Counted from the first letter of the stretch, positions 1-8,333 are shown. The stretch is 64,000 bases of DNA from Pseudomonas quebecensis (GCF_026410085.1 NZ_CP112866.1:2976001-3040000); one strand, 5' to 3'. Numbers and translations are program-made. Notes: generated from the letters alone by a model not told the origin.

Positions 1-1332
1 TACAGCTCGCTGTTCGTGGCCTGGAGCTGCATCCTGATGGGGGTGCTGTACTTCGAAGTGTCGGGTTACCTGGGGGATTTGTCGCGCCACTCGCTGTTGC
101 AGCGCCAGCACCTCTTTCAACGTTTCGACGGTGAGGAACTGGTGGAGGCGCTGACCACCAGCATGACCTTCGATATGAAGGGCGTTGACGCCTACGGCCT
201 GTTCGACGAACAGTTCCGCCCGTTGAACGGACCGATCCGCGCAATTCCGCCGGACCTGCCTCTGGACGGCAAGATCCACGCCCTGACCAATTGCGTGGAC
301 TCCGACGATCCCAAATTGCCCAAGGACAGCTGCGATGCCGTCGCCACCCACACCGGCGATGGCCGCTGGCTGGTACTGGTGCGCGCCAACGGTTCGCTGT
401 TCGGCGTGACGCGAATCATCTGGCATGCGCTGCTCTGGGCACTCTCGCTGACTATCATTCCCGGTGTCGCGGGCTGGCATTTGCTGCGCCGTCGTCCGCT
501 GCGACGCATTCGCGGGATCCAGGCCAGCGCCGAAGCTATCGTCGCCGGCGACCTCACCCATCGCCTGCCGCTGTCCAACCGACGCGACGAATTGGACATG
601 CTCGCGGCCATCGTCAACGCCATGCTCGACCGCATCGAAAAGTTGATGAACGAGGTCAAGGGCGTGTGCGACAACATTGCCCATGATCTGCGCACCCCAC
701 TGACGCGCCTGCGCGCGCAGTTGTATCGCATCCGGCAGGAGGCCGAGCAGGACTCGGGCTACGCGGTAAAACTGGATGACGCGATTGCCGAAACCGACAC
801 CCTGATGGCGCGTTTTCGCGGGCTGTTGCGTATTTCGGAACTGGAAGACCACCAGCGCCGTTCAGGCTTCCTGGTGATGGACCCGCTGCCGCTGCTGAGG
901 GAATTGCACGATTTCTATCTGCCGCTGGCCGAGGAAGGCGAACTGCAACTGGTGCTCGACATGCCACCCTCCCTGCCGTGGATCACCGGCGACCGCGCGC
1001 TGCTGTTTGAAGCCGTGGCGAACTTATTGAGCAATTCGATCAAGTTCACCCCGCCGGGCGGCGAAGTCATTTTGCGCGGGCTCAACGACGCGGGCAGCAC
1101 CCGTATCGAAGTGCACGACTCGGGGCCAGGCATACCGGCGGCCGAGCGTGCCGCTGTGTTCCAGCGTTTTTACCGCGTGGACGAAAGCGACCAGCCCGGT
1201 GGGTTCGGGCTGGGGTTGTCGATTGTCGCGGCGATCATCAACCTGCATGGCTTCAAGCTGGAGGTAGGCAGCAGCGCCCGGGGCGGCGCGCGGCTGATCC
1301 TGGAGTGTCGCCAGCAACTGATGCCCGAATGA
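1..1332 (+). CDS. Two-component sensor histidine kinase (5' end outside the window)
   Basis: The frame is open from base 1, so the gene begins upstream; the GTG at 16 is only the first possible start inside the window. The visible order is the end of a transmembrane segment, a periplasmic sensor region of about 120 residues, a second membrane helix (about residues 140-160), a HAMP linker (LRRRPLRRI onward), a HisKA domain with the phospho-acceptor His in NIAHDLRTPL (His codon at 682-684), and a HATPase domain with N (NLLSNSIKF), G1 (DSGPGIP) and G2 (GFGLGLS) boxes. It is a membrane-bound OmpR-family-type kinase that would phosphorylate a response regulator, probably encoded just upstream. I cannot tell what it senses. 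The stop codon is TGA at 1330-1332. Confidence 0.9.
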   Translation, partial: YSSLFVAWSCILMGVLYFEVSGYLGDLSRHSLLQRQHLFQRFDGEELVEALTTSMTFDMKGVDAYGLFDEQFRPLNGPIRAIPPDLPLDGKIHALTNCVDSDDPKLPKDSCDAVATHTGDGRWLVLVRANGSLFGVTRIIWHALLWALSLTIIPGVAGWHLLRRRPLRRIRGIQASAEAIVAGDLTHRLPLSNRRDELDMLAAIVNAMLDRIEKLMNEVKGVCDNIAHDLRTPLTRLRAQLYRIRQEAEQDSGYAVKLDDAIAETDTLMARFRGLLRISELEDHQRRSGFLVMDPLPLLRELHDFYLPLAEEGELQLVLDMPPSLPWITGDRALLFEAVANLLSNSIKFTPPGGEVILRGLNDAGSTRIEVHDSGPGIPAAERAAVFQRFYRVDESDQPGGFGLGLSIVAAIINLHGFKLEVGSSARGGARLILECRQQLMPE

Positions 1333-1353
1333 GCGAGTGGGGCCTGCTGCGAC

Positions 1354-1776
1354 TCAGGCCTTGAAGTTGGCGCGCAGCGCTTCGACCCCACCCTTGTAGA
1401 CACCGGCGAACAGCTCCTCCACCGCCTCGTCCGTGGTGCCCGCCGCCGGTGTGAACACGCCCGACCACGTCACCTTCGTCGACGCGTCAGTCAAGGCTTC
1501 CACCTGCAACGTCGCCAGGTAAGCGCTCACCGGAAACGGCGATTGCTCGATGGTGTAGCTGTAGGCACGCGAAACGTTATCGAACGTCTGCAACCGCTCG
1601 ACGATCACGCCACCGTCGGCGGTTGTCAGATGGCGCAGGCGGCCACCTTCGCCGGGCTCGCTCTTGGCAATCAGCGGCAACCAGTCCGGCAGGCTGTTGA
1701 AGCCGCCGACCAATTGCCAGACCTGATCTGCCGATACCGGGATTTCTATTACTGCGGATGCGGTTGGCACGGTCAA
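1354..1776 (-). CDS. SRPBCC (START/polyketide-cyclase-like) family protein
   Basis: The 140-residue protein has the typical SRPBCC layout. The N-terminal strand ends in ASAVIEIPVSADQVWQLVGGF, the DWLPLI segment lines the ligand cavity, and the C-terminal long helix (TTDEAVEELFAGVYKGGVEAL) closes the fold. Such proteins bind small hydrophobic ligands or act as cyclases, and many bacterial ones have no known role. It has no signal peptide and should be cytoplasmic. It lies tail-to-tail with the kinase gene (21 bp apart) and is separated from acoC by a palindromic REP-like element, so it is probably a single-gene transcript. The family assignment is firm; the function is unknown. Confidence 0.8.
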   Translation of the reverse strand: MTVPTASAVIEIPVSADQVWQLVGGFNSLPDWLPLIAKSEPGEGGRLRHLTTADGGVIVERLQTFDNVSRAYSYTIEQSPFPVSAYLATLQVEALTDASTKVTWSGVFTPAAGTTDEAVEELFAGVYKGGVEALRANFKA

Positions 1777-1871
1777 TCTCCAGAAGTCATGGAAAACGTC
1801 GCCCAGACTGCCACGCCTGGCGCGTCATTGCATCCCTTCTGAATGCTGGGATAGGGGGTGACTGACGCCTC

Positions 1872-1935
1872 GCAATCGGGGGCAAGCTCCTTCCCACACA
1901 GTCAGTACTGTGGGAGGGGGCTTGCCCCCGATTGC
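1872..1935. repeat. REP-like palindromic element downstream of acoC
   Basis: Two 27-base arms (1872-1898 and 1909-1935) form a near-perfect inverted repeat around a short loop, with core GCAATCGGGGGCAAG / CTTGCCCCCGATTGC. The same core occurs in the element at 7319-7390. Palindromes of this kind are scattered between genes in P. fluorescens genomes. At this position it lies just beyond the acoC stop codon and could form a strong RNA hairpin that ends or stabilises the acoABC transcript. Confidence 0.85.
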
Positions 1936-1962
1936 AGTGGGTCAGGCCCCACGGATCTCAGC

Positions 1963-3063
1963 TCAATGGCGCTTGAGGAACGCCAGCATCAACGGGTTAA
2001 CCTGCTCCGCCGCCTCCAACTGCACCATATGCCCCTGCCCCGGCAGGATTTCCACCTGGGCCTCCAAGCCTTGGGCATGGTTGGCCGGGATAATGGCGTC
2101 GTCGCTGCCCCAGATCACCAGGCTCGGCTGTCGACCGACAACATGGCGCACATCCACCTTCTGCCGTCCGCCCTCGAACAGCGCCCCATTGAGCTGGCGC
2201 AACGCCTGATCCACGCCCTCCAACCGTTTGAACTTGAGCATGTCCTCCAGCATCTGCCGCGTCACCAGCGCCGGATCGCTAAACAACTGCACCAGCTGCG
2301 GCTTGAGGGCGTTGCGATTGTTAGCGTCGGCAAACCCTTGCAGATAATCGCCATTGATATCGGCACCCAGGCCGGCGCTGGCGATCAGGGTCAGCGAGAC
2401 CACGCGCGCGGGCGCCTGCTCGGCAACGGTCAGGGCCACCAGCCCGCCCATGGAATGGCCGGCCAGGTGCACGCGCTCCACGTGCAGATGATCGAGCAGG
2501 CCCAGTACCGCCTGTGCCAACTCCGAGGCGTCGCCGCTGCGCAGCGTCTTGCCCGACTCGCCATGCCCCGGCAGGTCGAGCGCGATCACACGGCGGTCGG
2601 CGGCCAGGGCCGGTTGGTTGAACAGCCAGTTGTTCAAGTCGCCGCCAAAGCCATGCACCAGCACCAGCGGCGTGCCGCCTTCGCCGAGGTCCAGGTAACG
2701 CAGCAAGCGCCCGCCCACCTCGACTTTCTGCGCACTCGGCCCCGCCGTTTCGGCCTCGGCGGCACTGGACACGAACCCGGCCTGGAAGCGTTCGATTACC
2801 GCGTCGATCTCGGCGTCGCTGGCCTCACCTTCCACCACAATCCCCAGCAAGGCGCCGACCGGCAGGGTTTCATCGCTCTGCGCCAGCACTCGGCGCAACA
2901 CGCCACTGAACGGCGCCTCGACGCTGCTGGAAATTTTGTCGGTCTCCACATCCAGCACTTCTTCGCCCTTCTCCACCCGCTCGCCCGGCTGCTTGAGCCA
3001 GGTGTCGATACGGCCCTCAGTCATCGATAGCCCCCACTTGGGCATGGTCAAGGTATGGATCAT
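1963..3063 (-). CDS. acoC: Acetoin dehydrogenase E2: dihydrolipoyl acetyltransferase with alpha/beta-hydrolase domain
   Basis: AcoC is the E2 subunit of the acetoin cleavage complex and carries the C2 unit from E1 to coenzyme A. Residues 1-80 are a lipoyl domain with the lipoylated Lys in VETDKISSS. From about residue 130 the protein is an alpha/beta-hydrolase fold with oxyanion sequence VHGFGGD, the nucleophile elbow GHSMGG and a C-terminal GQGHMVQLE motif carrying the His. This lipoyl-plus-hydrolase arrangement, 366 residues long, is diagnostic for AcoC and unlike the catalytic domain of pyruvate dehydrogenase E2. Its ATG overlaps the acoB stop codon in an ATGA, which implies translational coupling. 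No lipoamide dehydrogenase (E3) gene follows, so E3 must come from elsewhere in the genome. Confidence 0.95.
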   Translation of the reverse strand: MIHTLTMPKWGLSMTEGRIDTWLKQPGERVEKGEEVLDVETDKISSSVEAPFSGVLRRVLAQSDETLPVGALLGIVVEGEASDAEIDAVIERFQAGFVSSAAEAETAGPSAQKVEVGGRLLRYLDLGEGGTPLVLVHGFGGDLNNWLFNQPALAADRRVIALDLPGHGESGKTLRSGDASELAQAVLGLLDHLHVERVHLAGHSMGGLVALTVAEQAPARVVSLTLIASAGLGADINGDYLQGFADANNRNALKPQLVQLFSDPALVTRQMLEDMLKFKRLEGVDQALRQLNGALFEGGRQKVDVRHVVGRQPSLVIWGSDDAIIPANHAQGLEAQVEILPGQGHMVQLEAAEQVNPLMLAFLKRH

Positions 3064-4079
3064 GCGGCGTTCCTCTTGTCGGCGATCTTCAGCACGGCGG
3101 CTTCGATCCTGGCGGCGTCGGGGATGTACAGGTCTTCCAGCGCATCGGAAAACGGCACCGGCGTATGGGGCGCGGTGACCATTTCGATGGGCGCGCGCAG
3201 TGCGGCGAATGCGCGCTGCGCCACCAGGGCGCTGATGTCGGTGGCAATCGAGCAGCGCGGGTTGGACTCATCGATCACCACCAGGCGCCCGGTTTTCTCC
3301 ACGCTTTCCAGGATGCTGTCCTCATCCAGTGGGCTGGTGGTGCGCAGGTCCAATACTTCGCAGTCGATGCCTTGGCGTGCCAGGTTGGCGGCGGCGTCGA
3401 GGGCGATATGCACCATGCGCCCGTAAGTTACCAGGGTCACGTCGCGGCCTTCGCGCACAAAGTTGGCCTCGCCGAACGGCACGGTATACAGCTCTTCGGG
3501 CACGTCGCCTTGCAGGCTGTAGAGCATTTTGTGTTCGAGGAAGATCACCGGGTCGTTATCGCGGATCGCCTGGATCAGCATGCCCTTGGCATCATAGGGC
3601 GTGGCCGGGCACACCACTTTCAGGCCGGGAATGTGGGTCCACATCGAGGTGAGCATCTGCGAGTGCTGGGCGGCGGCGCGCAGGCCGGCGCCGTACATGG
3701 CGCGGATCACCAGCGGTGTGGTGGTCTTGCCACCGAACATATAGCGAAACTTGGCAGCCTGGTTGAGCAACTGGTCAAGGCAACAGCCGATAAAGTCGAC
3801 GAACATCAGTTCGCACACCGGGCGCATGCCCCGGGTGGCGGCGCCCACGGCCATGCCCACGTAGCCGACCTCGGACAACGGCGCATCCAGCACGCGCTCG
3901 GGGAACTCCGGGTACAGGCCTTTGGTGACGCCGAGCACGCCGCCCCAGGCGTCCTGTTCGCCGGGCGACCCGGTGCCGCCGGACACATCCTGGCCGATGA
4001 TGAACACGCTCTGGTCGCGGCGCATCTCCTGGGCCAGGGCTTCGTTGATTGCCTGCTGATAGCTGATTTTGCGAGCCAT
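3060..4079 (-). CDS. acoB: Acetoin dehydrogenase E1 beta subunit
   Basis: AcoB is the beta chain of the thiamine-diphosphate-dependent E1, which splits acetoin into acetaldehyde and an enzyme-bound C2 unit. The 339-residue sequence has the transketolase pyrimidine-binding domain first (DAPLSEVGYVGMAVGAA with the conserved Glu) and the transketolase C-terminal domain after about residue 200 (VTLVTYGRMVHIAL, LDLRTTSPLDEDSI). I chose the ATG at 4079 because the protein begins MARKISYQQA, as family members do, and GGAGAG sits just upstream; the frame stays open further 5' but that stretch lies in acoA. It ends in a 4-base ATGA overlap with acoC and starts 26 bp after acoA. Confidence 0.95.
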   Translation of the reverse strand: MARKISYQQAINEALAQEMRRDQSVFIIGQDVSGGTGSPGEQDAWGGVLGVTKGLYPEFPERVLDAPLSEVGYVGMAVGAATRGMRPVCELMFVDFIGCCLDQLLNQAAKFRYMFGGKTTTPLVIRAMYGAGLRAAAQHSQMLTSMWTHIPGLKVVCPATPYDAKGMLIQAIRDNDPVIFLEHKMLYSLQGDVPEELYTVPFGEANFVREGRDVTLVTYGRMVHIALDAAANLARQGIDCEVLDLRTTSPLDEDSILESVEKTGRLVVIDESNPRCSIATDISALVAQRAFAALRAPIEMVTAPHTPVPFSDALEDLYIPDAARIEAAVLKIADKRNAA

Positions 4080-4105
4080 GAAATTCTCTCCGGGTCTTGT
4101 TGTTA

Positions 4106-5083
4106 TTAGCGGTAGGCGACGTAGACATCGCTGAGCAGATCGGCCGCCTGGGGCTTGGGGTCGGACTTGGCCAGGCGCACGGCATCTTCGATCAACTGTG
4201 CGACCTCGCCGTCGATACGCTCGAATTGCGCGGCGTCCAACCAGCCTTCGGCCTGGCAACGCTGGCGGAACAGCACCAGGCAATCCTGGGTTTCGCGCAG
4301 GTTCTTCACTTCATCCACACCGCGATAGGTTTGGGCATCGCCTTCGAAGTGGCCGTAGAAACGGCTCAACTTGACCTCCACCAGCGTCGGCCCTTCGCCG
4401 TTGCGTGCACGCTCTACCGCCACGCCCAGCGCCGCGTGCACGGCGAAAAAATCGTTGCCATCGACGATCACCCCCGGCATGCCAAATCCCACGGCGCGCT
4501 CGGCGATGTCCTTGCACGCCACCGACCAGCCGGAACCGGTGGCTTCGGCATAGCCGTTGTTTTCGGCGACGAACAGACAGGGCAATTTCATGATCGAGGC
4601 CAGGTTCATCGCCTCGAACACCGCGCCCTCGTTGGAGCCGCCATCGCCAAAAAATGCCACGGCCACGCCCTGGCTGCCCTTGAGCCTGGCGGCCAACGCC
4701 GCACCGGCCGCCAACGGTGCGCCGGCACCGACGATGCCATTGGCGCCGAGCATGCCTTTCTCCTGATCGGCGATGTGCATGGAGCCGCCCTTACCGCCGC
4801 AGACGCCGGTTTTCTTGCCGTAGATCTCGGCCATCATGCCGAACACATCCACCCCCTTGGCGATGCAATGACCGTGGCCACGGTGGTTGGAGGCGATGCA
4901 ATCGTCATCGTTAAGATGGGCCATGACCCCGGCGGCACTGGCTTCCTGGCCGGCGTACAAATGCACGAAGCCGGGAATCTCGCCGGTGGCGAATTCCACA
5001 TGCAGGCGTTCTTCGAAATCACGGATGGTGCGCATCACGGTGTAGGCATGCAGCAATTGATCAGTGGACAGGTGGGTGGACAT
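4106..5083 (-). CDS. acoA: Acetoin dehydrogenase E1 alpha subunit (TPP-dependent)
   Basis: AcoA is the alpha chain of the acetoin-cleaving E1 enzyme and binds thiamine diphosphate with AcoB. The family's features are visible: the N-terminal RTIRDFEERL helix, SNHRGHGHCIAKG, the TPP/Mg motif GDGGSNEGAVFEAMNLA followed by ENNGYAE, and the DGNDFFAVHAAL segment. The protein has 325 residues, the usual length. The start at 5083 (MSTHLSTDQ) has GGAGAA upstream; an in-frame ATG at 5113 has no such site. It is the first gene of acoABC, divergent from acoR, and has a sigma-54 type promoter about 60 bp upstream. The acoX gene that often precedes acoA in other bacteria is absent. Confidence 0.95.
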   Translation of the reverse strand: MSTHLSTDQLLHAYTVMRTIRDFEERLHVEFATGEIPGFVHLYAGQEASAAGVMAHLNDDDCIASNHRGHGHCIAKGVDVFGMMAEIYGKKTGVCGGKGGSMHIADQEKGMLGANGIVGAGAPLAAGAALAARLKGSQGVAVAFFGDGGSNEGAVFEAMNLASIMKLPCLFVAENNGYAEATGSGWSVACKDIAERAVGFGMPGVIVDGNDFFAVHAALGVAVERARNGEGPTLVEVKLSRFYGHFEGDAQTYRGVDEVKNLRETQDCLVLFRQRCQAEGWLDAAQFERIDGEVAQLIEDAVRLAKSDPKPQAADLLSDVYVAYR

Positions 5084-5146
5084 CTTGTTGTTCTCCAGGT
5101 TGTCTCGACACACAAAAGGCTGGCGTCGACCAGCTACAGGCCACTC

Positions 5147-5162
5147 AGCACAGCCTGTGCCA
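5147..5162 (-). promoter_or_regulatory. Sigma-54 (-24/-12) promoter of acoABC
   Basis: On the minus strand the sequence reads TGGCACAGGCTGTGCT. It matches the RpoN consensus TGGCAC-N5-TTGC with GG and GC separated by exactly 10 bases; the only change in the -12 block is G for T. The predicted start of transcription, near 5136, leaves a leader of about 50 bases before the acoA ATG. A RpoN promoter is expected because AcoR is a sigma-54 activator. Confidence 0.75.
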
Positions 5163-5240
5163 TAACCGCCAGGAACCTGGCAAAGCGTTGATCCAGAGCA
5201 GCGCCGCCCCTTTGTACGTGCGCACTCAATACACCCGGAC

Positions 5241-5300
5241 TGAGACGTTGCAGCGCAGCTTGCCGATGGCGTCTCAAGGCAAATGAGACGCTGCGTCTCA
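5241..5300. promoter_or_regulatory. Cluster of TGAGACG/CGTCTCA sites, probable AcoR enhancer
   Basis: The region contains a perfect palindrome TGAGACG-CTG-CGTCTCA (5284-5300) and two further perfect half-sites, TGAGACG at 5241-5247 and CGTCTCA at 5270-5276, each with a weak partner at the same 3-base spacing. Their centres lie roughly 100-140 bp upstream of the sigma-54 element, a normal distance for enhancer-bound activators. A related palindrome occurs at 8317-8333. That AcoR binds here is my inference. Confidence 0.65.
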
Positions 5301-5392
5301 GCGTCGGCAGTTGGTCAGCCCGCCCTTGTCCACCCGCGCGCGCAGGCGCTTAATGGCGGGCATAACAACAAAGCTCGAGAACCGGAGGCCCT

Positions 5393-7267
5393 ATGCTCGC
5401 CGCGAACTCCAGGGAGCACGTCGACTGCGTCAGTCGCGTGGTCCGCAATGCCGATCGCCTGCCCCAGGCACCGGTGCCCGCATTGATTTTCGATTCCTGG
5501 CGCCGCTCCATGGAACAACACCACCTGGACCCAGGCTCCCTGCAGGGCCCCCGTATCCTCAGCGAACCCTTGCTCAAGGAATGCCGCGAACGCGCCGAGC
5601 TGTTCATGCGCATCGCCAGCGAAGAAGTCGGGCAACTGCACCATCGCGTGCGTCATGCCGATTACTGCGTGATGCTTACCGACGCCCAGGGCCAGACCCT
5701 CGACCACCGCGTAGACAGCAGCATTCGCAGCGACTGTCGCAAGGCCGGTCTGTACCTGGGCACCTGCTGGTCGGAAGCCGAAGAAGGCACCTGCGGCGTG
5801 GCCACAGTATTGACCAGCAAGGCAGCGGTGACCGTGCACAAACGCGATCACTTTCGCGCAGCGTTCATCGGCCTGACCTGCTCCGCCGCGCCGATCTTCG
5901 ATCCGCAGGGCAATCTGCTGGGGGTGATGGACGCCTCGGCGCTCAAGTCGCCGGATGACCGGCGCAGCCAGCACCTGGTGCGCCAGATGGTGGCCCAGAG
6001 CGCCCAGGCCATCGAGAATGCGTTCTTCATGCACAGCGCCCGCCAGCATTGGGTGCTGCAGGCGCACAGCACACCGGGCTATGTGGACAGCCAGCCCGAC
6101 CTGCTGCTGGCCTGGGACCAGGACGGGTGCCTGCAGGCCCTCAACAGCAAGGCACGCCAGGCCCTGCGTCGACGCTTCGGCCAGGTGCCGGCGCATATCG
6201 GTGAAGTATTCGACCTGGATGCCTTGCGTGCGGTGACCGACCAGCGTGCCCAACAGTTGCACTGGCTGGGCGAACCCGGCGCGCTGCATGTGCGGGTCAA
6301 CACGCCCCAACGTTGTTCGCGCACGCGCGCGGCGCCGAGCCATCAGGTCGACCCCCGTGTGGAAGAACACCTGCGCCTGGCCGTACGGGTCAAGGACCGC
6401 AACCTGCCGGTGCTGGTGCAAGGCGAAACCGGTGCCGGCAAGGAAGTCTTCGCGCGCCAGTTGCATGAACGCAGTGCGCGCCGCCAGGGCCCATTCGTGG
6501 CGGTGAACTGCGCGGCGATCCCGGAGAACCTGATTGAAAGCGAGCTGTTCGGCTATGTGGCAGGGGCGTTTACCGGTGCCTCCAGCAAAGGCATGCCCGG
6601 CCTGTTGGTGCAGGCCGACGGCGGCACGCTGTTCCTCGATGAGATCGGCGACATGCCGCTGGCGTTGCAGACCCGCCTGTTGCGGGTCATTGCCGAGGGT
6701 GAAGTGGCGCCCCTGGGCGCGGCCAGAACCCGCACGGTGGATATCCAGGTGATCTGCGCCAGCCACCGCGACCTGGCGGCGCTGGTGAGCGAGGGGCGCT
6801 TTCGCGAAGACTTGTACTTTCGCCTCGGCTGCGCCCGGGTCAGCCTGCCGCCGTTGCGCGATCGCACCGACAAACTGGCCCTGATCCACCGCCTGCTGGA
6901 GCAGGAATCACAGCGCGGCACGGTCGCACTGGGCATCAGCCAGGCGGCGCTTGAAGTGCTGTTGAGCCATGGCTGGCCCGGCAATGTGAGGCAACTGCGG
7001 CATGTGCTGGCGTATGCCTGCGCGGTGTGCGACGGCCAAACCCTGCAACTGGCGGATCTGCCGGTGGAAGTGCGCGGCGAACAGGTCGCGGCGCCGACCG
7101 AACAGAGCGCCAGCCCGGAACGGCAAGTGGTACTGGATGCGCTGATCCGGCATCGCTGGAAACCAACACCGACCGCCCAGGCGCTGGGCATTTCCAGAGC
7201 CACCCTGTACCGCCGAGTCAACCAACTGGGCATCGATATGCCCGGCAAGGCTTCCCTGACACAGTGA
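5393..7267 (+). CDS. acoR: Sigma-54-dependent activator of acetoin catabolism
   Basis: AcoR-type activators bind upstream enhancers and use ATP to open RpoN promoters of aco genes when acetoin is present. The 624-residue protein has a GAF-like sensing domain (about residues 75-200, with YCVMLTDAQG and GTCWSEAEEGTCGVA), a central AAA+ domain with Walker A GETGAGKE (about 344), the sigma-54 contact loop GAFTGA (about 391), Walker B GTLFLDEIGDM, and a C-terminal Fis-type helix-turn-helix (TPTAQALGISRATLYRRV). GGAGG precedes the ATG. It is divergent from acoABC and tail-to-tail with the acetoin reductase gene across a REP-like element. Assignment as AcoR rests on both domain order and neighbours. 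Confidence 0.93.
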   Translation: MLAANSREHVDCVSRVVRNADRLPQAPVPALIFDSWRRSMEQHHLDPGSLQGPRILSEPLLKECRERAELFMRIASEEVGQLHHRVRHADYCVMLTDAQGQTLDHRVDSSIRSDCRKAGLYLGTCWSEAEEGTCGVATVLTSKAAVTVHKRDHFRAAFIGLTCSAAPIFDPQGNLLGVMDASALKSPDDRRSQHLVRQMVAQSAQAIENAFFMHSARQHWVLQAHSTPGYVDSQPDLLLAWDQDGCLQALNSKARQALRRRFGQVPAHIGEVFDLDALRAVTDQRAQQLHWLGEPGALHVRVNTPQRCSRTRAAPSHQVDPRVEEHLRLAVRVKDRNLPVLVQGETGAGKEVFARQLHERSARRQGPFVAVNCAAIPENLIESELFGYVAGAFTGASSKGMPGLLVQADGGTLFLDEIGDMPLALQTRLLRVIAEGEVAPLGAARTRTVDIQVICASHRDLAALVSEGRFREDLYFRLGCARVSLPPLRDRTDKLALIHRLLEQESQRGTVALGISQAALEVLLSHGWPGNVRQLRHVLAYACAVCDGQTLQLADLPVEVRGEQVAAPTEQSASPERQVVLDALIRHRWKPTPTAQALGISRATLYRRVNQLGIDMPGKASLTQ

Positions 7268-7318
7268 GGTCGCTTATAGCGGCGTGTCAGTGACACACAT
7301 GTTGCCTGAGCGAAAGCT

Positions 7319-7390
7319 ATCGGGGGCAAGCCCCCTCCCACAGTGGGACCTCGCTGTCGCAGGTAATGTGGGAGGGGGCTTGCCCCCGAT
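7319..7390. repeat. REP-like palindromic element between acoR and the acetoin reductase gene
   Basis: Perfect 24-base inverted arms (7319-7342 and 7367-7390; core ATCGGGGGCAAGCCCCCTCC) flank a 24-base loop. It shares its core with the element at 1872-1935. It sits between two convergent genes, where a hairpin could act as a bidirectional terminator. The 60 bases after it hold nothing else recognisable. Confidence 0.88.
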
Positions 7391-7449
7391 GGCGGTGGGT
7401 CAGCGAAAAAAATACTAACTGAACCACCACCAACGCACGCTTTGCGAGA

Positions 7450-8229
7450 TCAGCGGTAGACCAACCCACCATCGATCAGGGGCGCCTGCCCGGTCATGTA
7501 GTCCGCATCCGGACCGGCCAGGAACGCTACCAGCCCCGCCACGTCTTCCGGTGTTTCGGCGCGGCCCAGAGCGATGCCGTCCACGTATTGCTTGTAGGTC
7601 GCGCCCACCTCGGCCCCAGTGATCTCAGCCATGCGCTTGTCGATCTCCACCCACATATCGGTGCCCACGACGCCCGGGCAGTAGGCATTGACGGTGATCC
7701 CCGCGCTGGCCAGCTCCTTGGCCGCCGCCTGGGTCAGCGCACGCACGGCGAACTTGGTGGCCGAGTACACGCCCAGCAGCGCAAACCCTTCATGGCCGGC
7801 GATGGAGCAGGCGTTGATAATCTTGCCCTTGCACCCCAGCGCCTTGAACTTCTTGCCGGCGGCCTGGATGCCCCACAACACGCCCTGCACATTGATACCC
7901 AAGGTGCGTTCGACCTGTTCCGGGGTCACCTCCAGCAGTGCATCGATCTGCGCCACCCCGGCGTTGTTGACGATGATGTCGAAGCCGCCCAGGGTCTGGT
8001 GCGCATGCTCCACCGCCGCCACAACCTGTTCGCGCTTGGACACATCGGCGATAAACACCGACGCCTTGCGTCCGATGGCCGTGATTTCGGTGGCCACGGC
8101 GGCGAGTTTGGCACCATTGATGTCCACCAGGGCGATATCGGCGCCCTCCTGAGCCAGGCGCAAGGCAATGGCCCGGCCGATGCCCTGCCCGGCGCCGGTG
8201 ACCAGCGCAACTTTTCCAGCGATACCCAT
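7450..8229 (-). CDS. budC: Short-chain dehydrogenase: acetoin/diacetyl reductase (2,3-butanediol dehydrogenase type)
   Basis: Enzymes of this subgroup interconvert diacetyl, acetoin and 2,3-butanediol with NAD(H). The 259-residue protein is a classical SDR: NAD-binding TGAGQGIG near residue 12, the acidic residue in LVDINGAK that favours NAD, NNAGVAQ, the catalytic Ser in NACSIAGHEG, YSATKFAV with catalytic Tyr and Lys, and PGVVGTDMW. I place the start at 8229 (MGIAGKVAL) because AGGAG lies 7 bases upstream; the ATG at 8244 lacks one. Next to acoR it would feed acetoin from butanediol into AcoABC. The symbol is by similarity; substrate stereochemistry cannot be read from the sequence. Confidence 0.85.
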   Translation of the reverse strand: MGIAGKVALVTGAGQGIGRAIALRLAQEGADIALVDINGAKLAAVATEITAIGRKASVFIADVSKREQVVAAVEHAHQTLGGFDIIVNNAGVAQIDALLEVTPEQVERTLGINVQGVLWGIQAAGKKFKALGCKGKIINACSIAGHEGFALLGVYSATKFAVRALTQAAAKELASAGITVNAYCPGVVGTDMWVEIDKRMAEITGAEVGATYKQYVDGIALGRAETPEDVAGLVAFLAGPDADYMTGQAPLIDGGLVYR

Positions 8230-8316
8230 GACGATCTCCTGCACGAATGAGAGAAGCCTTGTCTATCGCAGCTACACCAGGCGGCTGTCGAGGCCATAAG
8301 GCTGCGGCGAGTGAGC

Positions 8317-8333
8317 TGAGACGGGACGTCTCG
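8317..8333. promoter_or_regulatory. Copy of the acoR-region palindrome
   Basis: TGAGACG-GGA-CGTCTCG differs from the perfect acoA/acoR palindrome by one arm base and keeps the 3-base spacer. It lies between the divergent acetoin reductase (start 8229) and TonB receptor (start 8399) genes. I found no convincing -24/-12 element on either side, so how it would act is open. Confidence 0.6.

Larger units (their letters stand above)
5084..5392. promoter_or_regulatory. acoA/acoR divergent control region
   Basis: This 309-bp gap carries no gene. Nearest acoA is a -24/-12 element (5147-5162, minus strand). Nearer acoR are four TGAGACG or CGTCTCA half-sites (5241-5247, 5270-5276, 5284-5290, 5294-5300), the last two forming a perfect palindrome. 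The arrangement is that of an enhancer-binding activator and its sigma-54 promoter. acoR itself has a clear GGAGG ribosome site just before 5393 but no obvious sigma-54 box. Confidence 0.75.

Noticed and set aside
5315..6889. 524-codon minus-strand frame opposite acoR
   Set aside because: There are no domains, and AcoR on the plus strand has all its motifs in order.
8230..8316. Possible sigma-54 promoter for the acetoin reductase gene
   Set aside because: I looked for GG-N10-GC on the minus strand; the best candidate has 11 bases between the blocks and a poor -24 sequence, so I do not annotate it.
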